In this document: positions 8,601-15,901 of the stretch, piece by piece
Numbering within the stretch: position 1 is the first letter of the stretch
Layout: every line of letters starts with the position of its first letter
NCBI RefSeq assembly: GCF_900105725.1
Contig: NZ_FNLM01000034.1
Coordinates: 3,100,001-3,164,000, forward strand
Source of the DNA: Gordonia westfalica
GTDB lineage: Bacteria; Actinomycetota; Actinomycetes; Mycobacteriales; Mycobacteriaceae
Direction of reading: 5' to 3'
DNA: 64,000 nucleotides
Notes under the pieces: model-generated
What the model saw: only the letters and a program-made list of their open reading frames with translations
Told to the model about the DNA's origin: nothing
Database searches by the model: none
Translations under genes and position numbers: made by a program

Positions 8601-11217
8601 TCATCAGCGCGGGCCACACCGTCTGCTGCAGCCAGGACCAGACGACGCCGACGGCCATCTTGATGCTGTTCCACGCGGTGGTCCAGATCTTGCGGCCGAT
8701 CTCGGTCTTGGTGAAGAACAGGACGAGGCCGGCGACCAGCGCGCCGATTGCGACGATGATCCAGGTGATCGGCGATGTCGCGATTGCGAGCGCGATACCG
8801 AAGGCTGTTGTTGCGGCGGTGGCGATGCCGGTGGCGATCGAACCGACGAGCTGGGCCGTCTTGTACGCCGCGAGGGCGATCGTGTTGCGGCGGATCGCGG
8901 TTGTGCCGGCGCCGGTGGCCGCGGCGTACACACCTTGGACGACCGACGCGACGGCCATGACGGCGTTGTAGAGCGTCATCGCCATAGTGATCGCCTTGAC
9001 CGTCACCGCGAGAGTCAGCAGCAGCGGAGCCATCGGCCCGAGGTGCGACATCACCGTGGCGATGTGGGGCGCCATGACGGCGAGGATCGTGGCCCACGGG
9101 GAGAACGCATGCACGATCCCGGGGATGATCGGAGCGAGGTTAGTGAGCGCTTGCCCGAGTGCCGGCATGAGCCGTTCGGCCATCTGCACGAGGCCGGGGG
9201 TCGCCTGGGTGATCGCCGCGCCGACTGACCGCATCCCGGGGGCGAGTCCGGACGCCGACACACGACCGAGTTGCATGAACGCCGCCCAGAGTGGGCCGAC
9301 GACCGCGGTGACGTTCTGGATGACGGTCTTGACCTGGTTGAACGCGTCGGTGAAGTACTGCTTGATGCGGCCGGACTGCTGGGCCTGCACGAGCATGTTC
9401 GACAGGGATGTCGCGCCCTCCGTCGCGCCCGCGACCATGGGGGCGAACGCTTCCCCCGCGCCGGCGGCGATTGATGCGAGTCCGGGGGCGAGGGCGCCGA
9501 GCGCGGTACCGGCCTGCGCCGCCATGCCCGACGAGGTGCGCAGCCACGACGACACGATCGGGATGCCCTGCGCGGAGTTCATCCAGTCGACGACCGAGCG
9601 GGCGCCGGTGTTGAACCCGCCGTTGACGGTGTTGATCGCCGTCCCGAGCCGCGGCAGCCACGTGTCGGCGAGCAGCGGGAGTCGCTGGGCGAGACCGGCG
9701 AACAGCGTGTCCTGTCCTCCGCGCTGGATCGCGTCCCATGCGGGCTTGACGCCCATCGCGGACTCGACGAACGAGCGGGCGTTCGTGGACAGCTTCGCCA
9801 TCGCCTCGGCCTGCTTGTCGGCGGCCGCGCTCGCGCCGGTGTCCTTCGGTTGGCGGGCGTCGGCGAGCGCCTCTTGTGCGTCCCTGGTGGCTTCGGTGGC
9901 GTCGCGCAGCCGCTCCTGGGCGGCGACGACCTCGTCGGAGCCCTCGACACCCTTGCGTCGGGTGGAGGCCGCGTCCTTCGCGAGGTCGTTGTTGTCGCGC
10001 TGCACCTCGGCGAGCCGAAGTTCGGCTTCCTGCACTGCGAGGACCGCGCGTTCGCGCTCGGTGCCGGTCTCGAATCCGCCCTTCGCGAGGTCGGCGCGCG
10101 CCTCCCGCAGCGACAGCTGGGCGTCGCGCTCGGACAGGGCGGCGCCACGGAGCTGCAGATCGAGGTCGCGGAGCTTCTTGCGGGCGTCGTCGCGGGCCTT
10201 CGACACGTCTTCCTGCGCGTCCTTCTCGGCCTCGACCGCTTTCGTCAGGCCCCGTTCGGCGCGCGCGATGTCCTTGGTGTTGTCGACGACCTTCGCCGCG
10301 CTACCGGCGCCGGAGGTGCCCATCTCCTTGAACGCGTCGCCGACGCCCATCAGGCCGAGCTTCAGTCCGGCGATCGACGCGCCGAGCGCGGAGAGTCCGG
10401 CGATGCCGATTCCGCCGGCCGCCGACCCGAGGGTGACGATCGCGGCGCTCAGCGCGACGAGGGCGGGCGCCGCGGTGCTCGCGATGCCGATGAGGGCGGC
10501 GAGTCCGACGGTGAGCATGCCGATCACGCGGGTGACGCGCATGACGCGGCCGAGGGTCCGGACTGCCGCCGACAGGACCAGCACCGCGGCGGTGGCGCGC
10601 GCGACGTCGCGGGCGAGACGACCGGCGAGTGCCGCGACGGCTCTCAGCCAGCCGGCGAGTTTCGCCAACCCTTGACCGGCGAGGAGCCTCATCGCGACGG
10701 CGCCCGCCATCACCTGTACGGCGAATCCACGCATGATCCTCGACGCCCACATGGTGGCGGTGGCGATCGTGCTGATGTGTCGGACGGTTCCCCGGAACCC
10801 GTTGTTGACCAGCCCGACAGTGGCGGCGATCCCGACGAGGCCGTTGCGGACGCCGCGGACGAACCCGCGGCCGTAGTTTCGGCCGTGCTCGTCGCCTGCC
10901 CGTGTGTAGTCGATGTGGTTGAGGCCGTCGTTGATGCCGAGTGCACCTTGGTGGCCGGCGGTGCGGCCGATGCCGCGCATCTGGGCGGCGAGCTTCGCCA
11001 TCCGCGCCTTGACCGAGTTGACGCCGATGTTCCCGCGGGACAGTCCGTCGTCGACGCCGCGCGCCGCGGACCGTCCGGATTCGCGGCCGCCGCGCGCGAA
11101 CTCCTTCTCCATCGCGGCGGAGCCCGCCCGGGCCGCGCCCGACGCCTCCTTCACCACAGTGGCCATGAACCCCTTCGCTGAGGGAGCTACGGGCACGTAC
11201 ACGACATCTTCGGCCAA
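5674..11217 (-). CDS. tmp: Tape measure protein with two cell-wall-hydrolase-like domains
   Basis: 1,847 residues, the longest gene here; it sets tail length. In order: Gly/Arg-rich N terminus; hydrophobic block (about 190-300); long coiled coil (about 325-470); second hydrophobic block (about 720-860); Trp-rich repeats of the type WNxVIxPAWDAL (about 880-1060); a domain with HPSGRALDVM and NHMDHPHLWW at about 1165-1275, like zinc DD-peptidase or ARB_07466-like domains; a second coiled coil (about 1450-1510); and a lysozyme-like region at about 1595-1725 (ALVEVGDPMKMYAN, DSIGLFQQRQAGWG). These domains probably breach peptidoglycan during DNA entry. Confidence 0.92.
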   Translation of the reverse strand: MAEDVVYVPVAPSAKGFMATVVKEASGAARAGSAAMEKEFARGGRESGRSAARGVDDGLSRGNIGVNSVKARMAKLAAQMRGIGRTAGHQGALGINDGLNHIDYTRAGDEHGRNYGRGFVRGVRNGLVGIAATVGLVNNGFRGTVRHISTIATATMWASRIMRGFAVQVMAGAVAMRLLAGQGLAKLAGWLRAVAALAGRLARDVARATAAVLVLSAAVRTLGRVMRVTRVIGMLTVGLAALIGIASTAAPALVALSAAIVTLGSAAGGIGIAGLSALGASIAGLKLGLMGVGDAFKEMGTSGAGSAAKVVDNTKDIARAERGLTKAVEAEKDAQEDVSKARDDARKKLRDLDLQLRGAALSERDAQLSLREARADLAKGGFETGTERERAVLAVQEAELRLAEVQRDNNDLAKDAASTRRKGVEGSDEVVAAQERLRDATEATRDAQEALADARQPKDTGASAAADKQAEAMAKLSTNARSFVESAMGVKPAWDAIQRGGQDTLFAGLAQRLPLLADTWLPRLGTAINTVNGGFNTGARSVVDWMNSAQGIPIVSSWLRTSSGMAAQAGTALGALAPGLASIAAGAGEAFAPMVAGATEGATSLSNMLVQAQQSGRIKQYFTDAFNQVKTVIQNVTAVVGPLWAAFMQLGRVSASGLAPGMRSVGAAITQATPGLVQMAERLMPALGQALTNLAPIIPGIVHAFSPWATILAVMAPHIATVMSHLGPMAPLLLTLAVTVKAITMAMTLYNAVMAVASVVQGVYAAATGAGTTAIRRNTIALAAYKTAQLVGSIATGIATAATTAFGIALAIATSPITWIIVAIGALVAGLVLFFTKTEIGRKIWTTAWNSIKMAVGVVWSWLQQTVWPALMTALRAVGAVVMWLWRNVITPAFNAIKWVISVAWNAAKLYFGLWVGLFRNVVGPVVMWLWNTVIGPAMRGIGGVIGWVWNTLIKPAWDSFRRSLDILGEAFKFLWNNVIKPTWDALGAGIRWVVDNIITPAWDALKSGLSAVGGFFDTIVTGIGNAWDKIKSFVAKPINFVLGTVWNKGLLPAWNTIAGFLPGLNPMKPVAEVAFKDGGPVPMGSGAKRGKDSVHALMMPDEHVWDVRDVRRAGGHGAMYRMRNMVDSGRPFTWTPGGLSPVSEGGPLPRFEKGGAVAAGQKLSPMPGEGGLQAIGQLMRRIIFKLWPKIKDIGGYRQDNFDEHPSGRALDVMVGSDKKLGDQVNAFAHANNPKFPLQHSIWQQAMWYPPKMRREPMGDRGSPTQNHMDHPHLWWKPQNVNPNVVPEGLVTDGFGGPSTAEMLNIVKKKISEIIDKALNPIKQGLTSIVGSPPPEWLGIPPKIFDITKTKAIETAFNLAAKLGDKLKGAYDAAKKVTSIVTNVVKSPFKALGGLLRDQGGYLPRGLSLVRNETGKPEAVLNWDQLTTVKDMMEAFRSVFSGQSPEAASAAQQQISDQMTARHEQEIKGLTGQQLAAVQKRHDMERKALEDSTARIEGYRASATTIRDTPMVAAESMAKDTADFFGFGKIFDTISGLIPRPGDAASASTAGGAGTSSLSTTTTPSATDPVYGDGTTIEQGQTPSTTKMPDLAPGGWEKYPFAITEQAKKMGLSKRAAIIGNATALVEVGDPMKMYANNAVPESLKFPHDAVSSDHDSIGLFQQRQAGWGTVADRMDPHRSAKMFYDALMKIPGWETMDMGAAAQAVQRSAFPGKYAERMPRATELVDKFGIYDQGGWLKPGGLALNLSKRPEPILNGAQWASIDSMLEALPSAAEFKSVADLGAAAMRSSGRMPNEGDDSQSSTGHRDAPLVWVENQYTHDPDEAALKTGREVRRATRSEQLVGGWG

Positions 11218-11250
11218 CGGATTCCACCTCCGATCTGGGAAAGAGAGACA

Positions 11251-11288
11251 GAACGACCCCCGAAAGCGGTTGCCGTCGGGGGTCGTTC
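11251..11288 (-). terminator. Hairpin between tail chaperone and tape measure genes
   Basis: Twelve-base perfect arms (GAACGACCCCCG at 11251-11262 and its complement at 11277-11288) enclose a 14-base loop. On the coding strand the stem is followed by the pyrimidine run TGTCTCTCTTTCCC. It overlaps the stop of the frameshifted chaperone gene. It probably reduces read-through into the tape measure gene. Confidence 0.7.
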
Positions 11289-12071
11289 AGAGAGAGTCGA
11301 GGAACGCCATGACGTCCTCGGACGAGTGGTCACCACGGTTGCCGTACTTCGTGGGCTCGTCCTCGTCGACGTCGGTCCACGGGTACTTCGGGTGCTCTTT
11401 GGGCACCTTCACCTTGGGCTTTCCGAGCCGGTTGGAGATGCTGGCGGTCTGAATCTGCATGAGACGCACTTGCATCCACAGCAGTTGCTCGATCCAGCCC
11501 CACTGCTGCCCACCGGTCTTGGCCTGATCGATCGCCGTCCGGCCCTGGGGTAGACCGTCGATCAGCACCCGCAGTTTGCGGAGGGTGATCTCGCCGCGGT
11601 GATACCGGGCGAGAACACCCCGCGCGTTGGCCGGGTCACACAGACCCGGGTACGTCGCGTCTAGCGCTGCTTCGACTTCTTCGACGCCGCGCGGCGCGAG
11701 GAGCGATTCCGCCGAGTAGGGTTTCCCTGCAGCTCATCGCGAATCTTCTTGCCGTAGTCGGTGAATGCCTGGTTGAACATCCACGACTCACCGCCGGCCG
11801 CGAGGAACTCCTCGTACTGGGTTTCGCCCATGTACCAGGCGGCGACGTCGATGTCGGCGGTCAGCGTTTCGAGCTGGTCCTTTTCGGCGTCGGTGAGGAA
11901 CTGCATGTCCCGGACGACCCAGTCGCGGCCCTGGAATTTGAAGGTGAACGTGTCACCCTCGGTCTTGTCGAACGACTTGCCTTCGAAGTCGAAGGTGTGG
12001 AGCGTCGCGCCCTCTTCGGCGCGCGCCTCTTCGCGCTGGGCGATGTAGAGGTCGAGATCGATGTCAGCCAT
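11287..12071 (-). CDS. Tail assembly chaperone, long frameshifted form (G-T)
   Basis: Made by a -1 slip at 11721-11727. 117 codons are read in the first frame, then 144 in the second, giving about 261 residues. The downstream part has no stop between the slip and 11287 and reads PYSAESLLAP, then DATYPGLCDPANARGVLARY, a typical chaperone extension. The long form binds the tape measure during tail building. A GTG at 11568 inside the second frame is not needed as a start. Confidence 0.85.
11661..12071 (-). CDS. Tail assembly chaperone, short form (G)
   Basis: 136 residues, acidic N terminus (MADIDLDLY) and a basic Arg/Ser/Lys tail. It lies between the major tail protein and the tape measure, the standard position. 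Most ribosomes should finish here at TAG 11661; a minority shift frame to make the long form. The start ATG at 12071 follows GAAAGGGG. Confidence 0.85.
   Translation of the reverse strand: MADIDLDLYIAQREEARAEEGATLHTFDFEGKSFDKTEGDTFTFKFQGRDWVVRDMQFLTDAEKDQLETLTADIDVAAWYMGETQYEEFLAAGGESWMFNQAFTDYGKKIRDELQGNPTRRNRSSRRAASKKSKQR
11721..11727 (-). promoter_or_regulatory. -1 ribosomal frameshift site GGGAAAC
   Basis: The coding strand reads CAG GGA AAC, that is G GGA AAC in frame, which fits the canonical X XXY YYZ slippery heptamer. The -1 frame is open from here to 11287. It lies 19 codons before the stop of the short form. Confidence 0.85.
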
Positions 12072-12114
12072 GGCAGGCCCCTTTCAGAGTTCGGCAGGTC
12101 CAGAGGTGAAGCAA

Positions 12115-12163
12115 GGGTGCGGGGTGGGGCGGACCTGCCAGGGAAACTCCCCGCCCCGCACCC
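12115..12163 (-). terminator. GC-rich hairpin after the major tail protein gene
   Basis: Fifteen-base arms (12115-12129 and 12149-12163) match at 14 positions, and the remaining pair can wobble. The loop is 19 bases; the coding strand then reads TTGCTTC. A strong hairpin after the abundant tail-tube gene would lower expression of the downstream chaperone and tape measure. Confidence 0.6.
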
Positions 12164-12173
12164 GTCTCGGGGG

Positions 12174-12812
12174 CTACGGCGTCGGCGGCACGTACTCCTG
12201 GAGGCCGGTGGTGTCCCAGCCCTCCATGAAGATCCGGCGGCGAGACAGCGCGTTGCCGTCGGGGCCGTCCTCGCCCGGGAAGCCGGTGACGGTGACGTTG
12301 TAGCCGATCATCTCGTCGGACTTGTAGGTGATCTCGCCGCGCTCGGTCACCTGGGCGGCCGCGAGGCAGGTGCGGCGGGCGCGCGACCCGTCGACGACGG
12401 TCAGCACCAGCTTGTGCTGCTTGACGTCGGGCTTGCCCGACTCGTCGAAGAACACCGACCCGTCGTCGTTGACGAACATGTCGTCCGCGTCGACGCCGTA
12501 GTAGAACCCGGCGGTCGCCAGGGTCGACTGCCACAGCGTGAACTCGAGCGTCACGACGGACTTGGTGATCTCATAGCGGATCGCCGAGTTCTCCTGCCAC
12601 GGAACGAATTCCTGGTTGTCCTCGTCGCGGCCCTCGGTCACACCGTCGTCGGAGATGTACCCGAGGTTGGTGTAACCACCCGGCCCGGTGGTCGTCAGGT
12701 TGCTCATGTCGTGCGGGAGCACACCCGCGGTGAGCGATGCGATGTCGATGCGGCCGGTGACGCCGACGCGCGCGGCCTCGGCCTTGAACCCATCGATGGT
12801 TGGGACTGCCAT
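12174..12812 (-). CDS. Major tail protein (tail tube)
   Basis: 212 residues starting MAVPTIDGFKAEAARVG. GGAGG lies about six bases before the ATG at 12812 (a GTG just upstream is less good). Beta-rich, acidic, with a long loop DDGVTEGRDEDNQEF typical of actinophage tail-tube subunits. It sits between the tail terminator and the chaperone genes and is followed by a strong hairpin, as expected for a very abundant protein. Confidence 0.85.
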   Translation of the reverse strand: MAVPTIDGFKAEAARVGVTGRIDIASLTAGVLPHDMSNLTTTGPGGYTNLGYISDDGVTEGRDEDNQEFVPWQENSAIRYEITKSVVTLEFTLWQSTLATAGFYYGVDADDMFVNDDGSVFFDESGKPDVKQHKLVLTVVDGSRARRTCLAAAQVTERGEITYKSDEMIGYNVTVTGFPGEDGPDGNALSRRRIFMEGWDTTGLQEYVPPTP

Positions 12813-12917
12813 CACGTCCTCCTCATTCTGCGTGTAGGCATGTGGAAGCAGCCCCTATCGGAGGGGTCTGCGGTGAACGGTCCTGGCAGGTCCGGATCTT
12901 GGGTGCCGCGAGGCGAA

Positions 12918-13337
12918 TCAGGCTGTGTCGCGGCCGATGTGGAAGTGGTACTCGCCGTGCTCGCGCTTCACGCGCGGGTTGAAATCAGTCGCCCGGGAGA
13001 ACGCCGACACCTCGATCACCTTCTTGATCTCGATGTCGTCGCGATACACGAGGGAGAACAGGATCCCGCGGGTGCGGGCGGCGTACTCGCGGGACTGTTC
13101 TCGGTTGCGGCCGAGGATGTAGAAGTCGGCGGCGAACACGTCGATGAGCGGGCCGCCGCCGGCCTGCCACGGCACCGCCCGGGATCCGCCGGGGACGTCC
13201 TGGACGAGGACGATCGGGAAGCGATTCTCGAGCGCCGTCTGGGGTGGGAGTTCGTCGCCGACGTAGGCCAGCGGGAGGGCAGTGTTGAGCGCCCCGATCA
13301 CCTTCTCGAGGGCGTCGGGGAATCCGTTGTCGGTCAT
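12918..13337 (-). CDS. Tail terminator protein
   Basis: 139 residues. It lies just before the major tail protein and after the head-tail connector genes, the usual place of the tail terminator, and contains the phrase RFPIVLVQDVPGGSR seen in that family. Its ATG overlaps the preceding stop (ATGA). It should cap the tail tube and join it to the head. About 100 bases between it and the tail-tube gene hold only a weak imperfect hairpin. Confidence 0.7.
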   Translation of the reverse strand: MTDNGFPDALEKVIGALNTALPLAYVGDELPPQTALENRFPIVLVQDVPGGSRAVPWQAGGGPLIDVFAADFYILGRNREQSREYAARTRGILFSLVYRDDIEIKKVIEVSAFSRATDFNPRVKREHGEYHFHIGRDTA

Positions 13338-13621
13338 CGGGAGCCGATGGCCCTTCGGAGGGTGCGGCGTCGGACGGTGGTGGAGTTGCCGTGTTCGCCG
13401 TCGGCGTCGGTTGATTCGACGTGGACAACGAACCGGCCGTTGCCGATGGTGCGTTCGGACATGGTGATGTCGGCGCGGCCGTCGTTCTCGGCCTGGTCGA
13501 TGCGGCGGGCGCGGGCGGCGATCTCGCGGGCCCGGGCGCGTACGGCGCGGCGCACCTTCGGCATCCGGTTGAGGTCGCGGAACATGCGGTCCGCGTCGAT
13601 CCGCACCAGATCGTCAGCCAC
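13334..13621 (-). CDS. Head-tail connector (HK97 gp10-like)
   Basis: 95 residues from a GTG at 13621 (VADDLVRIDADRMFRDL), overlapping the previous gene by eight bases. An ATG at 13633 would add four residues. Basic, Arg-rich, with one long helix region (about 20-45). Place and size fit the HK97 gp10-like joining protein. Confidence 0.6.
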   Translation of the reverse strand: MADDLVRIDADRMFRDLNRMPKVRRAVRARAREIAARARRIDQAENDGRADITMSERTIGNGRFVVHVESTDADGEHGNSTTVRRRTLRRAIGSR

Positions 13622-13904
13622 GGCGCAGCTCATTCTGTCGGCGGATGGCGTCGAGCCGGCTCTCGAACTGCTGCTCCGGACCCGGCGCCGGCATGTCCTC
13701 GGGCTCCTCCGGCTTCTGCGGCAGCGCCGCGACCGTGCGGACCTGGTCGACGTCGAGGACGAGCGTGACAACTGTGTGCCCGTCCTCGGCGACCGCACGC
13801 GCCTGGATGCCTGACAGCGAGAACGGCAGATCCGTCCCGTCGAACACGACGACGTCGCGCGCGTAGTCGAACACCACCTCGCAGGGTGCGGGCTGCTCGG
13901 TCAT
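13614..13904 (-). CDS. Phage structural-region protein, function unknown
   Basis: 96 residues with a beta-rich N-terminal half (EVVFDYARDVVVFDGTDLPFSL) and a Pro/Glu-rich tail ending in an Arg-rich helix. The ATG at 13904 overlaps the upstream stop (ATGA). It is embedded in the connector cluster, so it is probably expressed with head-tail joining proteins. I do not recognise the family. Confidence 0.6.
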   Translation of the reverse strand: MTEQPAPCEVVFDYARDVVVFDGTDLPFSLSGIQARAVAEDGHTVVTLVLDVDQVRTVAALPQKPEEPEDMPAPGPEQQFESRLDAIRRQNELRRG

Positions 13905-14236
13905 GGCGCGATCCGAATCCACCACTGGTGCTGGCCGGGGGCGGGGATGTCTTCTGCGAACGCCTCCACCAGCGCCAGGCGGCCCTCGTACGAGGGCCGA
14001 CGCAGTCGCACAGCGTCGGCATTCGGCGAGAGGGGGAAGGCGGTCCCGCTGCCCTGGACCTCGAGGCTCACTTCCTGGGCGACGTGGACGCGGTGTCCGT
14101 AGTCGTAATGGCGGTGGAGCTCGCTCCGGATGAGGACGCTGGGGCCGGTCGCGATGAAGATCCCGTCGGCGAAGTGACAGACGACCGGGCCGTCGAGCGT
14201 CTCGGTCCACTGGGACGCAGAGGTGGAGACGGCCAT
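13901..14236 (-). CDS. Phage structural-region protein, function unknown
   Basis: 111 residues, beta-rich, starting MAVSTSASQWTETLDG. Two Trp residues stand near the end (HQWWIRIAP). It lies within the connector block with a four-base overlap downstream. The size suits a small head-tail or tail-associated protein, but nothing specific is visible. Confidence 0.6.
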   Translation of the reverse strand: MAVSTSASQWTETLDGPVVCHFADGIFIATGPSVLIRSELHRHYDYGHRVHVAQEVSLEVQGSGTAFPLSPNADAVRLRRPSYEGRLALVEAFAEDIPAPGQHQWWIRIAP

Positions 14237-14241
14237 GTCAG

Positions 14242-14442
14242 TCAGTCCTGCTCGCCATCGCGCGGGATCACTTCCACGTCGGACGCGATGATCGGGATCG
14301 TCACGGTCGGAATCGCGTGCGGGTTGGCGATGTCGTCGACGTCCGGTCCCTGTTCGGCGATCATCCACGGGAACTCGGCGCCGTCGATGAACACCTTCCG
14401 CTGGTTGCGGTCGATCGTGATCTTGTTCGCCACCTCAGGCAT
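14242..14442 (-). CDS. Small hypothetical phage protein
   Basis: 66 residues starting MPEVANKITIDRNQRKVFID, predicted mostly beta. It overlaps the upstream gene by eight bases and stops five bases before the next start. Short proteins with this opening recur in actinophage structural clusters; the role is unknown. Confidence 0.6.
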   Translation of the reverse strand: MPEVANKITIDRNQRKVFIDGAEFPWMIAEQGPDVDDIANPHAIPTVTIPIIASDVEVIPRDGEQD

Positions 14443-14635
14443 CGTCCGCTCCCTTCTGGGTCGCGCGAGCGCTGATCCACTGACCTCGCGCGAAGATCGC
14501 TACGTTGTCGGAAGTTTCGACGAGCAGCTCACCTGCGTCGCTGGCTTCGATCGACGCGGGTTCGGTGCTCTCGAAGACCTCAGGTTCGGGGAACCCAATG
14601 AGATTCACCGTGACGGTGCTGGCGTGTTCGGGCAT
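14435..14635 (-). CDS. Small hypothetical phage protein
   Basis: 66 residues starting MPEHASTVTVNLIGFPEPEV, acidic, beta-rich. GGACCTGCC directly precedes the ATG at 14635, and the same nine-base word recurs near other tail-region genes. Like its downstream neighbour it is 66 residues and starts MPE, but the two do not otherwise look related. Function unknown. Confidence 0.55.
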   Translation of the reverse strand: MPEHASTVTVNLIGFPEPEVFESTEPASIEASDAGELLVETSDNVAIFARGQWISARATQKGADDA

Positions 14636-14643
14636 GGCAGGTC

Positions 14644-15006
14644 CTATCCGTTCTTGTATTCGAGGGTGAGTTCGACGTGGTCGACGCCGGACTCGAATTC
14701 GGGTGATGGCCAACGCTTGATCTCGCCGACGACGTCGAGGTCGCGGCCCGCATGGGCGACACGGTCGGTCGGCTCGACGTCGAGGTTCTTGCCCCGCGGG
14801 GTGCAGAGCCACCACACGGTGCGGGTCGCGACGCGTGTGCCGTTCTCATCGGTCTCGTACTGAGTGCGGGGCTGCACCTCGACACCGAACGGCACCGGGA
14901 GGCGTTGCGCCCCTTCCCACGACAGCATCTCGCCGTCGGGGTTGTACTTGTCCGACACCTTGACCGGCCGGACGATCTGCACCTGCTCGGTGTAGAACTT
15001 GGCCAT
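14644..15006 (-). CDS. Head closure / head-tail connector
   Basis: 120 residues, starting MAKFYTEQVQIVRPVKVSDKY. Beta-rich, with the phrase TRTVWWLCTPRGKNLDV, and the size of stopper-type head closure proteins. The start overlaps the preceding adaptor gene by one base. Assigned from gene order (capsid, adaptor, closure). Confidence 0.6.
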   Translation of the reverse strand: MAKFYTEQVQIVRPVKVSDKYNPDGEMLSWEGAQRLPVPFGVEVQPRTQYETDENGTRVATRTVWWLCTPRGKNLDVEPTDRVAHAGRDLDVVGEIKRWPSPEFESGVDHVELTLEYKNG

Positions 15007-15398
15007 CAGTAGTTGTTTCGCGGGAAGTTCCAGCGCGGCTTCGGCTTCGACGACACACCGAGCTGCGCCCAGTGATACGGCGTGAACACCAGCAACGCGT
15101 CCGGGTTGATCAGCTTCCCGCCGTTGGTCTTCTCGCCGACCGTCGTGGTGAAGGTGCTGAGGCCGGGCATCGATGCGCGGGCCTCGTCTGATTCGAGGAC
15201 CGATCGAACCACCTGGAACGACACGAGTTTCGCGTCCGGGTCGTCGACCGCGAGGTGCGGAACGTGCCGACGGATGCGGCGAGCCGCCGCGGCGAGGAGC
15301 TGCTCGGCGTAGACACACTCGGCATTGGAGAGGGGACGCCACTGCGTGACGAACTCTTCAACTGTCAGGAACGGGACCGTCCCCTCTCCGCTGGTCAT
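15006..15398 (-). CDS. Head-tail adaptor (gp6/gp19-like)
   Basis: 130 residues. The helical opening (FLTVEEFVTQWRPLSNAE, then a helix containing LLAAAARRIRRHVP) is typical of DNA-packaging adaptor proteins that bind under the portal. The ATG at 15398 overlaps the previous stop (ATGA). It is the first clear connector after the capsid genes. Confidence 0.7.
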   Translation of the reverse strand: MTSGEGTVPFLTVEEFVTQWRPLSNAECVYAEQLLAAAARRIRRHVPHLAVDDPDAKLVSFQVVRSVLESDEARASMPGLSTFTTTVGEKTNGGKLINPDALLVFTPYHWAQLGVSSKPKPRWNFPRNNY

Positions 15399-15901
15399 CC
15401 GAACTTGCCGATCAGCTGGTCCTTGGTGTGGGCCTCGGCCTCGGCCCGCTCCATGCCCTGGGTGACCGCGTAGTCCTCCCACTTCTTCACCGGAGCGGTC
15501 TTGAGGGGCTTCTTCACCTGCCCCGTCGACTGCGTGACCGGCTCGGTCACCGGGGGTTCGACGACAGCGGCCGCGCCAGCCTGCGTCGGCTCGACCGGCT
15601 CCACGGGCGCGGTCTGAGCGGCGGGTTCGGTCGGCTCCGTCGGCTCGACCTGTGCGTCGGCGTCGGCCTGAGCCAACGCCTCAGCCTGAGCGGCAGCCGC
15701 CGCGGCCGCTTCCTCCTCGGCCTCCAGAGCCGCCGCCTCTGCCGCCTCAGCTGCGGCGACCGCCTCGGGGGTGATGATCGCCTTCGCGCGCAGCAACCGC
15801 GGCACCTCCGACTCCGGCGGGGACACAGCATCACCCTTGCGGTGCCGCACCCCGTCGGCGTCGCGCCACGAGTCGGCCGCCAGAATGTAGAACCCGGACA
15901 T
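15395..15901 (-). CDS. Capsid-region protein with Ala/Glu coiled coil and SAP-like end
   Basis: 168 residues. Opening domain MSGFYILAADSWRDADGVRH; then an Ala/Glu helix (about 44-85); then a Pro/Glu/Thr linker (about 85-125); then a short helical C-terminal motif (WEDYAVTQGMERAEAEAHT, followed by KDQLIGKFG) like a SAP or Rho-N unit. Such proteins follow the major capsid gene in many Gordonia phages. It may decorate or fasten the head. Confidence 0.6.
   Translation of the reverse strand: MSGFYILAADSWRDADGVRHRKGDAVSPPESEVPRLLRAKAIITPEAVAAAEAAEAAALEAEEEAAAAAAAQAEALAQADADAQVEPTEPTEPAAQTAPVEPVEPTQAGAAAVVEPPVTEPVTQSTGQVKKPLKTAPVKKWEDYAVTQGMERAEAEAHTKDQLIGKFG

Noticed and set aside
6772-11181. Several long plus-strand frames opposite the tape measure
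   Set aside because: Compositionally biased shadows; the minus-strand frame is one continuous recognisable tape measure.
12085-14644. Repeated nine-base word GGCAGGTCC in the tail region (12093, 12885, 14636, reverse at 12131)
   Set aside because: Short and GC-rich, positions relative to starts differ, so chance cannot be ruled out.
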